From positions 1 through 44,973 of the forward strand of contig CAZIWA010000037.1 in the NCBI GenBank assembly GCA_964542875.1: 44,973 nucleotides of DNA, read 5' to 3'. A model generated the notes under the pieces. It saw nothing but the letters and a program-made list of their open reading frames with translations. It had not been told where the DNA came from and searched no databases. The position numbers and the translations under genes were made by a program. This stretch comes from CAZGOM01 sp964542875 (GTDB lineage: Bacteria > Planctomycetota > Phycisphaerae > Phycisphaerales > Phycisphaeraceae). How positions within the stretch are numbered: position 1 is the stretch's first letter; the number at the start of each line of letters is the position of its first letter. Below, piece by piece: positions 20,902 through 28,039 of this stretch.

Positions 20902-20955
20902 ACTCCTTGTGTGTACGGCCGATGTAGGCCGGCGAAAACACACTCTCAAAGGAGT
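20902..20955 (+). promoter_or_regulatory. Structured leader that can sequester the ribosome-binding site
   Basis: ACTCCTT (20902-20908) is an exact complement of AAGGAGT (20949-20955), which contains the Shine-Dalgarno sequence. Directly inside, GTGTGT (20909-20914) pairs with ACACAC (20938-20943), and GGCC (20917-20920) can pair with GGCC (20927-20930). The stem is thus 13 bases with a 5-base bulge and an inner hairpin, and it would cover the ribosome-binding site of the Spy-like gene at 20962. Confidence 0.55.
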
Positions 20956-20961
20956 ACGACT

Positions 20962-21468
20962 GTGAATAATCAATCCAAGTGGGTTCCTGTTGCGGTTCTG
21001 GCCAGCCTCTTTCTTGCGGGCGCTTCGGCTTTCGCCGGGCCGGGCAAGGAAGGCAAGGAGCATGGCGGCGCTGGTAAGGAGCACCCCCGGGCGGCGGCGG
21101 CAGGCGAGCGGATGGGCAAGCTGCAGGAACTGGGCAAGGAGCTCAACCTGACGGATGACCAGAAGAAGCAGATCAAGGAAGCGACGGCGCCGTACCGCGA
21201 CACGATGCGGAGCCAGGTGAAAGCGGTGGCGGATAAGCGCCTGGCGCTGCGCGACGCGGTGACCTCCGACGGCGCCAATGAATCGGCGATCCGGGCGGCG
21301 GCGACGGAACTGGGCAAGGCGGCGGGCGATGCCGGCGTGACGGGCAGCAAGATTTATGCGGGAATCAAGGCAGTGCTGACCCCGGAGCAGGTGAAGAAGC
21401 TGGAAGAGTACCGGAAGGAAAACCGGGAAGCGCTTGAAAAGTTCATTGATGCTTCGGGCAATGATTGA
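20962..21468 (+). CDS. Periplasmic Spy/CpxP-like LTxxQ protein
   Basis: 168 residues. A signal peptide (about 1-24, ending A-S-A-F-A) sends it to the periplasm. The mature part is helical and highly charged with two LTxxQ-type motifs, L-T-D-D-Q-K-K-Q-I near residue 70 and L-T-P-E-Q-V-K-K-L near 140. This is the mark of the Spy/CpxP group: small helical proteins acting as chaperones or stress and metal sensors. Translation starts at GTG 20962, 6 bases after AAAGGAG. A leader hairpin covers that site. The gene ends at a strong hairpin (21508-21604). The nearby ECF sigma operon ends with a protein bearing related motifs (22769-23212), so the two may belong to one envelope response. Confidence 0.8.
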   Translation: MNNQSKWVPVAVLASLFLAGASAFAGPGKEGKEHGGAGKEHPRAAAAGERMGKLQELGKELNLTDDQKKQIKEATAPYRDTMRSQVKAVADKRLALRDAVTSDGANESAIRAAATELGKAAGDAGVTGSKIYAGIKAVLTPEQVKKLEEYRKENREALEKFIDASGND

Positions 21469-21507
21469 GGCATGGAGGCCCGCTCTGACTTCACCCGTCT
21501 GGGTGAG

Positions 21508-21604
21508 GGCAGGGGCGAGGGTGCTCCGGAAGTCTTTCAAGCAAGCTACGTGCAAGGTGGCTTGGGGGGAGGATCAACGAGCACCCTCGCTCCTGCCTTT
21601 TTTT
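21508..21604 (+). terminator. Long-stem hairpin with T7 tract after the Spy-like gene
   Basis: A 19-base arm (21508-21526) pairs with 21579-21597 at all but one position, across a loop of about 52 bases, and is followed by seven Ts. The loop is unusually long for an intrinsic terminator. Confidence 0.7.
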
Positions 21605-21822
21605 GTGGGGGAGGCTCACTTTAATGTGTTTGAATCGGCGAAAGTCCATCCAAGACACACGTCGCCCGCGGACGGCCTACAGTGTGCCAACCCGGCTTTT
21701 GCGTGTGGAGCGATTTGGAGGCGCAACGGGAAGGGGACAGGTCCCTTGAAGAAGGGGACCAGTCCCCGCGGAAGGGGGGGGGGAAGCCGTTGCGTTGAGA
21801 GCACTGTTTGTGGGGAATATCC
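21605..21822. repeat. Repeats upstream of the ECF sigma gene
   Basis: 21654-21688 is a hairpin repeat with a CCCGCGGACGG core shared with 27983-28018. 21727-21770 is a twin-palindrome repeat (GGGACAGGTCCC and GGGGACCAGTCCCC), nearly identical to 4754-4800. It ends about 50 bases before the sigma start, just as the first copy ends at the pseudopilin start. Confidence 0.75.
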
Positions 21823-22494
21823 ATGATGCCGTTTCCGATCACACATCCGATCCACCAGCTTTGTGCGGGGCTGCTTGTTCCCCGGTCAGTGGTTGGGGAA
21901 AATGGGCGTCCCATGGATGCCGGTGTTCAAGTTGAGATCGATGCTGCGTGCCTGATGCAGGCGCAGTCGGGCAATCCCGATGCGTATGCGAGGCTCATTG
22001 GGCATTATCAGCCGCTGGTGGCGCGGAGAATGGCGCGGTTTTCCAGGAACCGGCAGGCGGTGGAAGAGCTGACGCAGGATGTGTTTGTGCAGGCGTATCT
22101 TTCGCTGGCGGGATTTTCCGGGTCTGCGCCGTTTTCGCATTGGTTGAACAGGATCGCCACGCGGGTGGGGCTTAAGCATTGGGAAGAGCAAAAGCGACTG
22201 CCGACCCAGGTGACTGAATTGACGCTTTCGCGGGTGCCGGAGGACGCGCAGACGGATCGGGCGCAGGCGGCGAGGGATGCGCTGGATATCGTGCTGGCGA
22301 AGCTGGAACCGGTGGATCGGATGGTGATCGTGCTGATGCACCTGGAGGGGAAAACCGCCAGGGAAGCGGCGGACCTGATGGGGCGGTCGACGACGATGAT
22401 TAAAGTACAGGCGTTTCGGGCAAGGCTGAGACTTAAGAAGATGATTGAAGATTCGCCGGACCTCACACGGCTTATTCAGGAGGCCATGTCATGA
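21823..22494 (+). CDS. ECF-type RNA polymerase sigma factor
   Basis: 223 residues from ATG 21823 (GGGGAA upstream). A later in-frame ATG at 21913 would give 193 residues and a more usual N-terminus. Region 2 runs from Y-A-R-L-I-G-H-Y-Q-P-L-V through E-E-L-T-Q-D-V-F-V-Q-A-Y, the core-binding and -10 helices. Region 4 is V-D-R-M-V-I-V-L-M-H-L-E-G-K-T-A-R-E-A-A with a recognition helix ending Q-A-F-R-A-R-L-R-L-K-K. It lacks region 3, as ECF factors do. Its stop overlaps the next start by 4 bases (ATGA). The next two genes look like a membrane anti-sigma and a periplasmic sensor, so it probably answers an envelope signal. Confidence 0.88.
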   Translation: MMPFPITHPIHQLCAGLLVPRSVVGENGRPMDAGVQVEIDAACLMQAQSGNPDAYARLIGHYQPLVARRMARFSRNRQAVEELTQDVFVQAYLSLAGFSGSAPFSHWLNRIATRVGLKHWEEQKRLPTQVTELTLSRVPEDAQTDRAQAARDALDIVLAKLEPVDRMVIVLMHLEGKTAREAADLMGRSTTMIKVQAFRARLRLKKMIEDSPDLTRLIQEAMS

Positions 22495-22772
22495 GTGGTT
22501 TTGAGGATCTCAAAGAACTCGACCGACGCGCACAGGCGATGCCTGAGGTGAAGGTGGATGTGGCTGACGCGGTGCTGGCGAGGCTGCGGAAGGGGGAACC
22601 ACTTGACTTGCGGATCACGGGCGAGAGCGCGCCGATCAGGATTCTCGCGGGGGCCTCGCTGCTGGCCGTGGCGGCGGCGCTGGTGGTGGTGGTGATTGTG
22701 TGGACCACCCTGGACACGCATGTGGACCCGGTTGACCCTGTGACCCAACAAACCTCGGAGTGGCTGCTATGA
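22491..22772 (+). CDS. Small single-pass membrane protein, probable anti-sigma factor
   Basis: 93 residues. Residues 1-50 are charged and cytoplasmic, 51-71 form one membrane helix (L-A-G-A-S-L-L-A-V-A-A-A-L-V), and a short tail of about 20 residues is outside. It overlaps the sigma gene by 4 bases (ATGA) and the next gene by 4 bases, so translation of all three is probably coupled. No zinc anti-sigma motif (H-x-x-x-C-x-x-C) is present. Size, topology and position recall CnrY of the CnrYXH system, a small membrane anti-sigma with a helix that clamps the ECF factor. The assignment rests on context, not on sequence similarity. Confidence 0.65.
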   Translation: MSGFEDLKELDRRAQAMPEVKVDVADAVLARLRKGEPLDLRITGESAPIRILAGASLLAVAAALVVVVIVWTTLDTHVDPVDPVTQQTSEWLL

Positions 22773-23212
22773 CGCAAGATACGGCCCCGTTACCGGTGAT
22801 CGCTCCCGTAAAGCCCAGGTGGTACGCCCGGAAATGGGTGGTGGCTGCGCTTGCACTGGTGTTGTTTGTTTCCGGCGCGATGGTGGGCGGCGCGGGGATG
22901 CTGGCGATTGTGGTGAACCGGGCCAGGAGCGCGGCGAAGCATCCGGATGAGGCGCATCGGAAAGTGCTGGAGCGGATGGTGGGCAAGCTTAATTTGTCGC
23001 CGGCGCAGCATGAGCGGGTGCAGGGAGTGCTGACCAAGAGGCAGGCGGCGATGCGGACGATGCGGAGTGATTTTCAGCCTCGCGTGCGCAAGGAGCTGGA
23101 GGTGACGGCCAAGGAGATTCAGGCGGAGCTGAACCCGGACCAGGCCAAGCGGTGGCGGGGGATGGTGGACCATTTGAAGTCGAACTGGATGCCGGAGGGG
23201 GAGCGGGAGTGA
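22769..23212 (+). CDS. Membrane-anchored Spy/CnrX-like periplasmic sensor candidate
   Basis: 147 residues from ATG 22769, which overlaps the previous stop as ATGA. An N-terminal membrane anchor (about 23-48) is followed by a helical, charged periplasmic domain with two LTxxQ-like turns, L-S-P-A-Q-H-E-R-V near residue 80 and L-N-P-D-Q-A-K-R-W near 127. This is the heavy-metal-resistance/CpxP fold pattern used by CnrX, which senses metal and releases the sigma factor through CnrY. Metal-binding His are few here, so the signal could instead be envelope stress. It closes the three-gene operon, which ends at the hairpin at 23368-23398. Confidence 0.7.
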   Translation: MTQDTAPLPVIAPVKPRWYARKWVVAALALVLFVSGAMVGGAGMLAIVVNRARSAAKHPDEAHRKVLERMVGKLNLSPAQHERVQGVLTKRQAAMRTMRSDFQPRVRKELEVTAKEIQAELNPDQAKRWRGMVDHLKSNWMPEGERE

Positions 23213-23310
23213 GGGTGTTTTAGTTGTAGTTTAAAATTTTAAATTTTAAATTTGTGATTTGAAGAGGGGCGGGATTGTGGGGGTGCGCAGTAGAGAGTGG
23301 AGCAGCGGAG

Positions 23311-23345
23311 GTAGATGGTGGTGGGCTTCGCGGACTGGGCCGCAC
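23311..23345. repeat. GTGGTGGGCYTCGCGGACTSGG-type dispersed repeat
   Basis: GTGGTGGGCTTCGCGGACTG and the bases after it recur with few changes at 35576-35602, and more loosely at 11851-11889. All copies are intergenic. Confidence 0.6.
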
Positions 23346-23367
23346 CCTGCGGGACCTTACGGGGATG

Positions 23368-23398
23368 AAAAAAGACACGCTGGGGGCGTGTCTTTTTT
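23368..23398. terminator. Bidirectional intrinsic terminator between convergent genes
   Basis: AAAAAAGACACGC (23368-23380) pairs exactly with GCGTGTCTTTTTT (23386-23398) across a 5-base loop. A on one side and T on the other serve both the sigma operon (plus) and the DUF481 gene (minus). Confidence 0.9.
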
Positions 23399-23416
23399 TG
23401 GTGGTTGGATTTTGGA

Positions 23417-24484
23417 TCAGAAGCCGATGACGAGGGCGGCGTAGAAGTTGAAGTTATCGCGTACGCCCTGGGGGGTGAGCAGGAAGGAGGTGTATTCGTT
23501 GGTGAGACCGACCTTAAAGAGGAGGTTTTCCACGTCTGAGAGGGCGACGCTGTATTCGGCGGCGCTGACGACGCGGTAACGGCCGAGGTAGCGGAATTCA
23601 GGCAGGATGGCGGTGCTGCCGGTGAATTTCTGGTTTTTGGTGATCTTCCATTCGAGAGCGCCGCCGATGGACATTTCAGGCGTGATGTCTTCGTTTGGCG
23701 AATTGAACTGTTTATAGAAACCGAAACCGACTTCGCCGTTGAGCTTGAACTTTTCTTCCTTGACGAACCAGTAACCGGGACCGGTGCGGGCCGAGAGACG
23801 ATGGTTCCAGTCGCCGAACTGGTTGTAGTCGTATCGGCCGAGGGCGAAGATGTAGGGTTTTTCGCCGAGGTTGAAGTCGTTGCGGATGCCGGTGGAGACT
23901 TCATTCTTGGTGTTGGAGCCGTCGGTTTGACCCCAGACGTAGGAGAAGTCGATTTTGGTGAGGTTCTTGGGGGTGTCGCGGACGGTGTTGAAGGCGAAGC
24001 GGAAGTTGGTGGTGTTCTGGACGTAGGACTGGCCCGATGCACCCAGTTCGATCTGGGTCTTCCATTCCTTGAGGAGGTTGCGCAGCCACTTGGGGGTTAC
24101 GCTGAATTTTTCTTCCTCTTCGGGTTTGGGGGCCGGTGCGGTGGCCGTGGTGGGCGCCGTGGCGGTGAGGGGCCCAGCGCCCTCGGGAACGACAACCTTG
24201 GCGGGGGCGGGGCTGTCAGCGGAACCGGGGAGGGGTTCGCCGATGTGCTCGCCGTCGGCGAACTTGATGCCCTTGATGTTCTTGGTGTTGATCTTGAGCA
24301 CACCGAGAATGTTGTGCTTGACCACGGTTTCTTCCGGGGTCTGCGAGATGACGTAACCGGAAATCTTTTCGCCGGTTTCCAGCTCGACCTCGGCGCCGAA
24401 GGCGGTTTGCGACAATCCAAATGCTGCCAGCGCGCAAAGCAACGCGGCTTTGGAGTTCAATTTTGTCAGGTACTTCTTAAGCAT
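23417..24484 (-). CDS. DUF481-family outer-membrane beta-barrel protein
   Basis: 355 residues. A signal peptide (about 1-30, ending T-A-F-G-A) is followed by a small domain (32-80, V-E-L-E-T-G-E-K-I-S-G-Y-V) resembling SH3-like repeats found before DUF481 barrels. A Pro/Ala/Thr linker follows (about 85-120). The barrel part (about 135-355) has alternating aromatic strands: W-K-T-Q-I-E-L-G-A-S-G, Y-I-F-A-L-G-R-Y-D-Y-N and a final A-L-V-I-G-F ending in Phe, as outer-membrane proteins do. DUF481 proteins are salt-induced or surface barrels of unknown function. GGGAG precedes the ATG. It has its own promoter. Confidence 0.83.
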   Translation of the reverse strand: MLKKYLTKLNSKAALLCALAAFGLSQTAFGAEVELETGEKISGYVISQTPEETVVKHNILGVLKINTKNIKGIKFADGEHIGEPLPGSADSPAPAKVVVPEGAGPLTATAPTTATAPAPKPEEEEKFSVTPKWLRNLLKEWKTQIELGASGQSYVQNTTNFRFAFNTVRDTPKNLTKIDFSYVWGQTDGSNTKNEVSTGIRNDFNLGEKPYIFALGRYDYNQFGDWNHRLSARTGPGYWFVKEEKFKLNGEVGFGFYKQFNSPNEDITPEMSIGGALEWKITKNQKFTGSTAILPEFRYLGRYRVVSAAEYSVALSDVENLLFKVGLTNEYTSFLLTPQGVRDNFNFYAALVIGF

Positions 24485-24512
24485 TGTGGAACTCCCGTCA
24501 GTATTGCGACCG

Positions 24513-24541
24513 AGTATATAAATCGTTGAGGGGCTTGTCTC
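24513..24541 (-). promoter_or_regulatory. Promoter of the DUF481 gene
   Basis: Read on the minus strand, GAGACA (complement 24536-24541), a 17-base spacer and TATACT (complement 24513-24518) lie about 30 bases before the ATG at 24484. Confidence 0.55.
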
Positions 24542-24692
24542 CTTTTGGGGAAGTGTTTTGCGAAACTAATTTTCTGTTGTGTGCGCTGCGCTTTTTGTTC
24601 TTGACTCACTGGTGTTTTTGTATCTACCCTTCAACTCCAGCTACAGCGGCGCACCGGTGTGCGGGTTTCCACTTTGCGGGAAAGGGTAATCC

Positions 24693-25247
24693 ATGGGTCG
24701 CTTCTACGATGAGTTGAATGATTCGCTGCGCGAGTTCATCGGTGCGCAGCACATGTTTTTTAACGCGTCGGCTCCCAACAGCGGGCGGATCAATGTTTCG
24801 CCCAAGGGATTGGACACGTTTCGGATCCTGGACAACAAGCGTGTGGCTTACCTGGACCTGACAGGCGGGGAAAGCGAAACGACGGCGCACCTGATGGACA
24901 ACGGCCGGCTGACGCTGATGTTCTGCAGCTTTGACGAGAAGCCGATGATTCTGCGGTTGTACGGCAAAGGGTGGTTTGTGCGGCCCAAGGACCCGGAGTG
25001 GGCCGGGCTTGCGCCGCTGTTTCCTAAATTGCCGGGGGAACGGCAGATCATCGGGATGGATATCGATTCGATCATGACCACGTGCGGTTTTGCAGTGCCG
25101 CGGTATGAGTTTCAGGGGCATCGCGATACGCTGGTCAAGTGGTCTGAGGCAAAAGGCGAGGAAGGCCTGGAAAAGTACAGGCGGGAGAAGAACGCCAAGA
25201 GCATCGACGGGTTGGACACTCATCTTTTTGACGGCCAGGAGGCCTGA
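24693..25247 (+). CDS. Pyridoxamine 5'-phosphate oxidase (PPOX)-family flavoprotein
   Basis: 184 residues. The split-barrel FMN-binding pattern is visible: Q-H-M-F-F-N-A-S-A-P (20-29), G-R-I-N-V-S-P-K-G (31-39), V-A-Y-L-D-L-T-G, and N-G-R-L-T-L-M-F-C-S-F before a P-M-I-L-R-L-Y-G-K-G strand. Members bind FMN, F420 or heme, and many have no known substrate, so this need not be a vitamin B6 enzyme. GGGAAAGGG precedes the ATG. The YCII gene follows after 3 bases, so the two form an operon. The pairing suggests detoxification or small-molecule redox work, but that is inference. Confidence 0.82.
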   Translation: MGRFYDELNDSLREFIGAQHMFFNASAPNSGRINVSPKGLDTFRILDNKRVAYLDLTGGESETTAHLMDNGRLTLMFCSFDEKPMILRLYGKGWFVRPKDPEWAGLAPLFPKLPGERQIIGMDIDSIMTTCGFAVPRYEFQGHRDTLVKWSEAKGEEGLEKYRREKNAKSIDGLDTHLFDGQEA

Positions 25248-25250
25248 TCC

Positions 25251-25547
25251 ATGCACTATCTGCTGTTTTATGAAAAGACGCCGGGCTATGCGGAGAAGCA
25301 AAAGCCGTATGAAGAGGCGCATTTTGCGTATGTGATCGAAGCGGTGAAGTCGTCGGGCATGGTGCTGGCGGGGAATTTAGGCGCGGCGGAGGACGGGAGC
25401 GCGGTGCTTTTGTTTAAGTCCAACTCAACTGAGAAGGCGGAGGCGTTTGCCAAGGGTGACCCGTATGTGGTGCATGGGATCGTGAGCAAGTGGTATGTGC
25501 GGCCTTGGCGGACGGTGGTGGGGAGAGATGCTTCGGGGTTGAGCTGA
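25251..25547 (+). CDS. YCII-related domain protein
   Basis: 98 residues, the usual size for a single YciI-like domain with a ferredoxin-like fold. It opens M-H-Y-L-L-F-Y-E-K-T-P-G-Y, has H-F-A-Y-V-I-E-A near residue 25 and G-D-P-Y-V-V-H-G-I-V near residue 70. The His and Asp of these motifs form the proposed active site of the family. The function is generally unknown; some members are small dehydrochlorinase-like or accessory proteins. It begins 3 bases after the PPOX stop. No separate promoter is seen. Confidence 0.85.
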   Translation: MHYLLFYEKTPGYAEKQKPYEEAHFAYVIEAVKSSGMVLAGNLGAAEDGSAVLLFKSNSTEKAEAFAKGDPYVVHGIVSKWYVRPWRTVVGRDASGLS

Positions 25548-25817
25548 GAGGGATTCCCTCTCCCAACAGGCTGATCATTCCCCAGGTTTTGAAATGAGCG
25601 TTGGATGCGCAGAAGGGAAGAGGAAGAGTTTTACCGCGAAGGCGCGAAGACGCGAAGTTAAGAGGCGGAAAAGTCAGAGTCGGGAAAGGGTGAAGACAAA
25701 GGCAGACGGAGTTAGGTCGTTACGGGGTGGCTGGCGTGGACGTGGGCGCGTGCCATGTCTTCCAGAAACTTGGGTAATGATCAGCCCAAAAGGAGAGGGG
25801 GCAGAGACGTTATGGCG
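25548..25817. repeat. Spacer with a CGAAGACGCGAAG repeat
   Basis: 25615-25700 carries TTTTACCGCGAAGGCGCGAAG and following bases, a copy of the family at 17321, 19001, 29009 and elsewhere. It lies between convergent genes. Confidence 0.7.
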
Positions 25818-26894
25818 TCAGCCTGAGGTGTTTGGCTGTTTGCCTGCGTTCATTTCTTGAGTCAAAACTGCGATTAAATCTGCGGCGGGAATGGGGCGGG
25901 AGTGGGGCGCGCCCTGGCCGGCCCATTGACCTGCGAAGCCGGTTTCGCCTTGTTTTTTGGCGGCGAGGTTGAGGAGTTTGCCTGCGTCGTAGGCGATGGG
26001 GTAGTCGGGGATCAATGCGGGGTCGGTGATTTCGTCGAGCTGAGTGAAGCGGTTGCCGAGGCAGCGGGCGGGGCGGCCGGACATGGCGCGGATCATGCGG
26101 GTGCGGGTGGCGCCGGGGCCTTGAAGCGCTTTGCGGTAGGCGTCGTCGATTGCGGATTCGGGGCAGGCGATAAAGGCTGTGCCGAGCTGTGCGGCGCTTG
26201 CGCCTGCTGTGAGGGCATTGGCGATACCCTGGCCGTCCATGATGCCGCCTGCGGCGATGACGGGGGTATCAAGATGTTTTGTGATGAGAGAGGTGAGGGC
26301 CAGGGTGGTGAGGTTTTGGTCGGGGGCGTCGGGGGCGAAGCAGCCGCGGTGGCCGCCTGCCTCGTAGCCCTGGGCGATGATGGCGTCGATGCCGGCGTCG
26401 GCGATGGCCGCGGCTTCGGCGGGGTTGGTGGCGGAGGCGAGGAGGACGGCGCCGGCCTGATGAAGACGGTCGATGGTTTCCTGGGGTGGGAGGCCGAAAT
26501 GGAAGCTGACGACGCCGGGGTGGAAGGCGAGGAGCATGTCCAGCATCTGGGGGTTTTCAAGGAAGCTGGGGTAGGGGGACTGGAGGGATTGAGGGGGTTG
26601 GCCGCCGAAGCGTCGGAAATAGGGGGCGAGGTGGGCGATCCATTGGGCTTCTTTGGCGGGGTTGGGCTGGGCTGGGCGGTGGCAGAAGACGTTTACATTG
26701 ACGGGTTTATCGGTGAGCTCGCGGGTTTGGAGGATGGCGTTTTTTGCTTGCTGGACGTTGGAAGAGCCGATGCCCAGAGAGCCGAGTGCGCCGGCGTTGG
26801 AGACAGCGGCGGCCATGGCGGGGGTGGAGACACCCGCCATGGGGGCTTGAATGATCGGGAGCATAATTCCGAGCTTATGCAGCAAATTGCTCAT
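25818..26894 (-). CDS. Nitronate monooxygenase (2-nitropropane dioxygenase) family protein
   Basis: 358 residues, an FMN-dependent TIM barrel that oxidises alkyl nitronates such as propionate-3-nitronate. I-I-Q-A-P-M-A-G-V-S-T (14-24), N-A-G-A-L-G-S-L-G (33-41), the P-V-N-V-N-V-F stretch and A-Q-G-Y-E-A-G-G-H-R-G around residue 190, with the likely catalytic His, are family marks. G-G-I-M-D-G-Q-G and L-G-T-A-F follow in the phosphate-binding part. It is cytoplasmic, divergent from the secreted protein at 27035 and convergent with the YCII gene. The true substrate may differ, because many family members (for example FabK-like enzymes) share the fold. Confidence 0.88.
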   Translation of the reverse strand: MSNLLHKLGIMLPIIQAPMAGVSTPAMAAAVSNAGALGSLGIGSSNVQQAKNAILQTRELTDKPVNVNVFCHRPAQPNPAKEAQWIAHLAPYFRRFGGQPPQSLQSPYPSFLENPQMLDMLLAFHPGVVSFHFGLPPQETIDRLHQAGAVLLASATNPAEAAAIADAGIDAIIAQGYEAGGHRGCFAPDAPDQNLTTLALTSLITKHLDTPVIAAGGIMDGQGIANALTAGASAAQLGTAFIACPESAIDDAYRKALQGPGATRTRMIRAMSGRPARCLGNRFTQLDEITDPALIPDYPIAYDAGKLLNLAAKKQGETGFAGQWAGQGAPHSRPIPAADLIAVLTQEMNAGKQPNTSG

Positions 26895-27034
26895 GTTCCG
26901 GTGTCCGGTCTGATTTTTTGGCAGGCTGATTCAGGGCCTTTGAGTTACTATATCCGGTGTTGATCCGTCACCATTCGTCTGGGTATTTTGATCATCAAAA
27001 ACCTGGGTTGTATTTCCAATTAACGGGCTTTTTT

Positions 27035-27880
27035 ATGACATCGCATCATCGTTTTCTGGTTGTTTGCGCAGGTTTGATCGTTCTTATGGGCGCGGGTGAG
27101 TTGATTGCTCAGGATTCGGCCTCAAAACCCGCGGCGAGCGAGGCTGCGGCGGCCAACGTGAGGCCCGAAGATGCGATCCGGCAACTGGGGCTGGGGACGG
27201 AGAAGCAGGCGCAGGTGCTTAAGGCGCTGAGCGATTATCAGAAGCAGATGAACGACTTTAAGGAAAGCTCCAAGGAGAAGGCGGCGGCGCTGCAGAAGAA
27301 GATGGAGGAAGACAAGCAGTCGCCCAATGCACAGGTGCGGCAGGATGCCGGGAAGGCGTGGGATAACTTCTGGCGGTCGTCCCCTAATGCGGAAAAGCGG
27401 GACCGAATGCTGGCCCAGCAATTGACCCTTGAGCAGTACATTCAATACCGGGAACTGGTGCATCCGACGCAGCCGATCGTGATTGAGACGTTCAGCGACA
27501 GCAAGATCGATGTGCTTTCGCTGGGTATCGAAAACACGGCACAAAAGCTGCAAGGGTTGACCGGGGAGCCGCAGGCATGGCGGACGACAATCGTGGATGG
27601 GTTTGTGGACGCGACGCGGACATTGAGCACGGAAGAGCTGACGGTGTTTCTGGGAGGGACCAAGAGGCAGGAGTCCAAGCGCCCGCCTGGGAGCCTGACT
27701 ACGGGTCAGATGAAGCGGATCACGGGGCAGCTAAAGAACCTGCAGCAGGAGCTGGTGAAAGCGGAAACCACGGCCAAGCGGAGGGAAGTGATCGGACGGA
27801 TGATGCCGGAACTGACCCGCGGGCAATTGGCGGACTTCAAGGTGGTGATTGCGGAAGAGATTGCGAATGCGAAGAGGTGA
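27035..27880 (+). CDS. Secreted helical protein of unknown function
   Basis: About 281 residues from ATG 27035 (the frame is open from 26957). Residues 1-27 form a signal peptide ending G-E-L-I-A-Q-D. The mature part is charged and helical: A-A-A-N-V-R-P-E-D-A-I-R-Q-L-G-L, a coiled-coil-like K-E-S-S-K-E-K-A-A-A-L-Q-K-K-M stretch near residue 90 and L-T-L-E-Q-Y-I-Q-Y-R near residue 133, an LTxxQ-like turn. This may be a larger relative of the Spy-like proteins in the window, but I do not recognise the family. It ends at a shared terminator (27983-28027). Confidence 0.6.
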   Translation: MTSHHRFLVVCAGLIVLMGAGELIAQDSASKPAASEAAAANVRPEDAIRQLGLGTEKQAQVLKALSDYQKQMNDFKESSKEKAAALQKKMEEDKQSPNAQVRQDAGKAWDNFWRSSPNAEKRDRMLAQQLTLEQYIQYRELVHPTQPIVIETFSDSKIDVLSLGIENTAQKLQGLTGEPQAWRTTIVDGFVDATRTLSTEELTVFLGGTKRQESKRPPGSLTTGQMKRITGQLKNLQQELVKAETTAKRREVIGRMMPELTRGQLADFKVVIAEEIANAKR

Positions 27881-27982
27881 GGGGGAATTTGTAAGTTGTG
27901 ATTTGCGACTTATAAATCGGAGAGCGGGAATGGGGTGCCGGGGCGGTGTAGCGGATGATTAGAGCATTGCCGGTACATGCAA

Positions 27983-28027
27983 AGCACACCGTAGCCCGCG
28001 GACGGTCTATGGTGTGCTCCCTTTTTT
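27983..28027. terminator. Hairpin terminator between convergent genes, also a dispersed repeat
   Basis: AGCACACC (27983-27990) pairs with GGTGTGCT (28011-28018). The inner bases pair too (TAG with CTA), leaving a loop around GCGGAC. A run of six Ts follows at 28022-28027. The inner CCCGCGGACGG part recurs at 21665-21675. Confidence 0.75.
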
Positions 28028-28039
28028 AGAAGTGGATTT

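Noticed and set aside
24601..24626. TTGACT and TATCTA as a promoter for the PPOX gene
   Set aside because: The spacing is only 14 bases and no better pair is seen, so I left it out.
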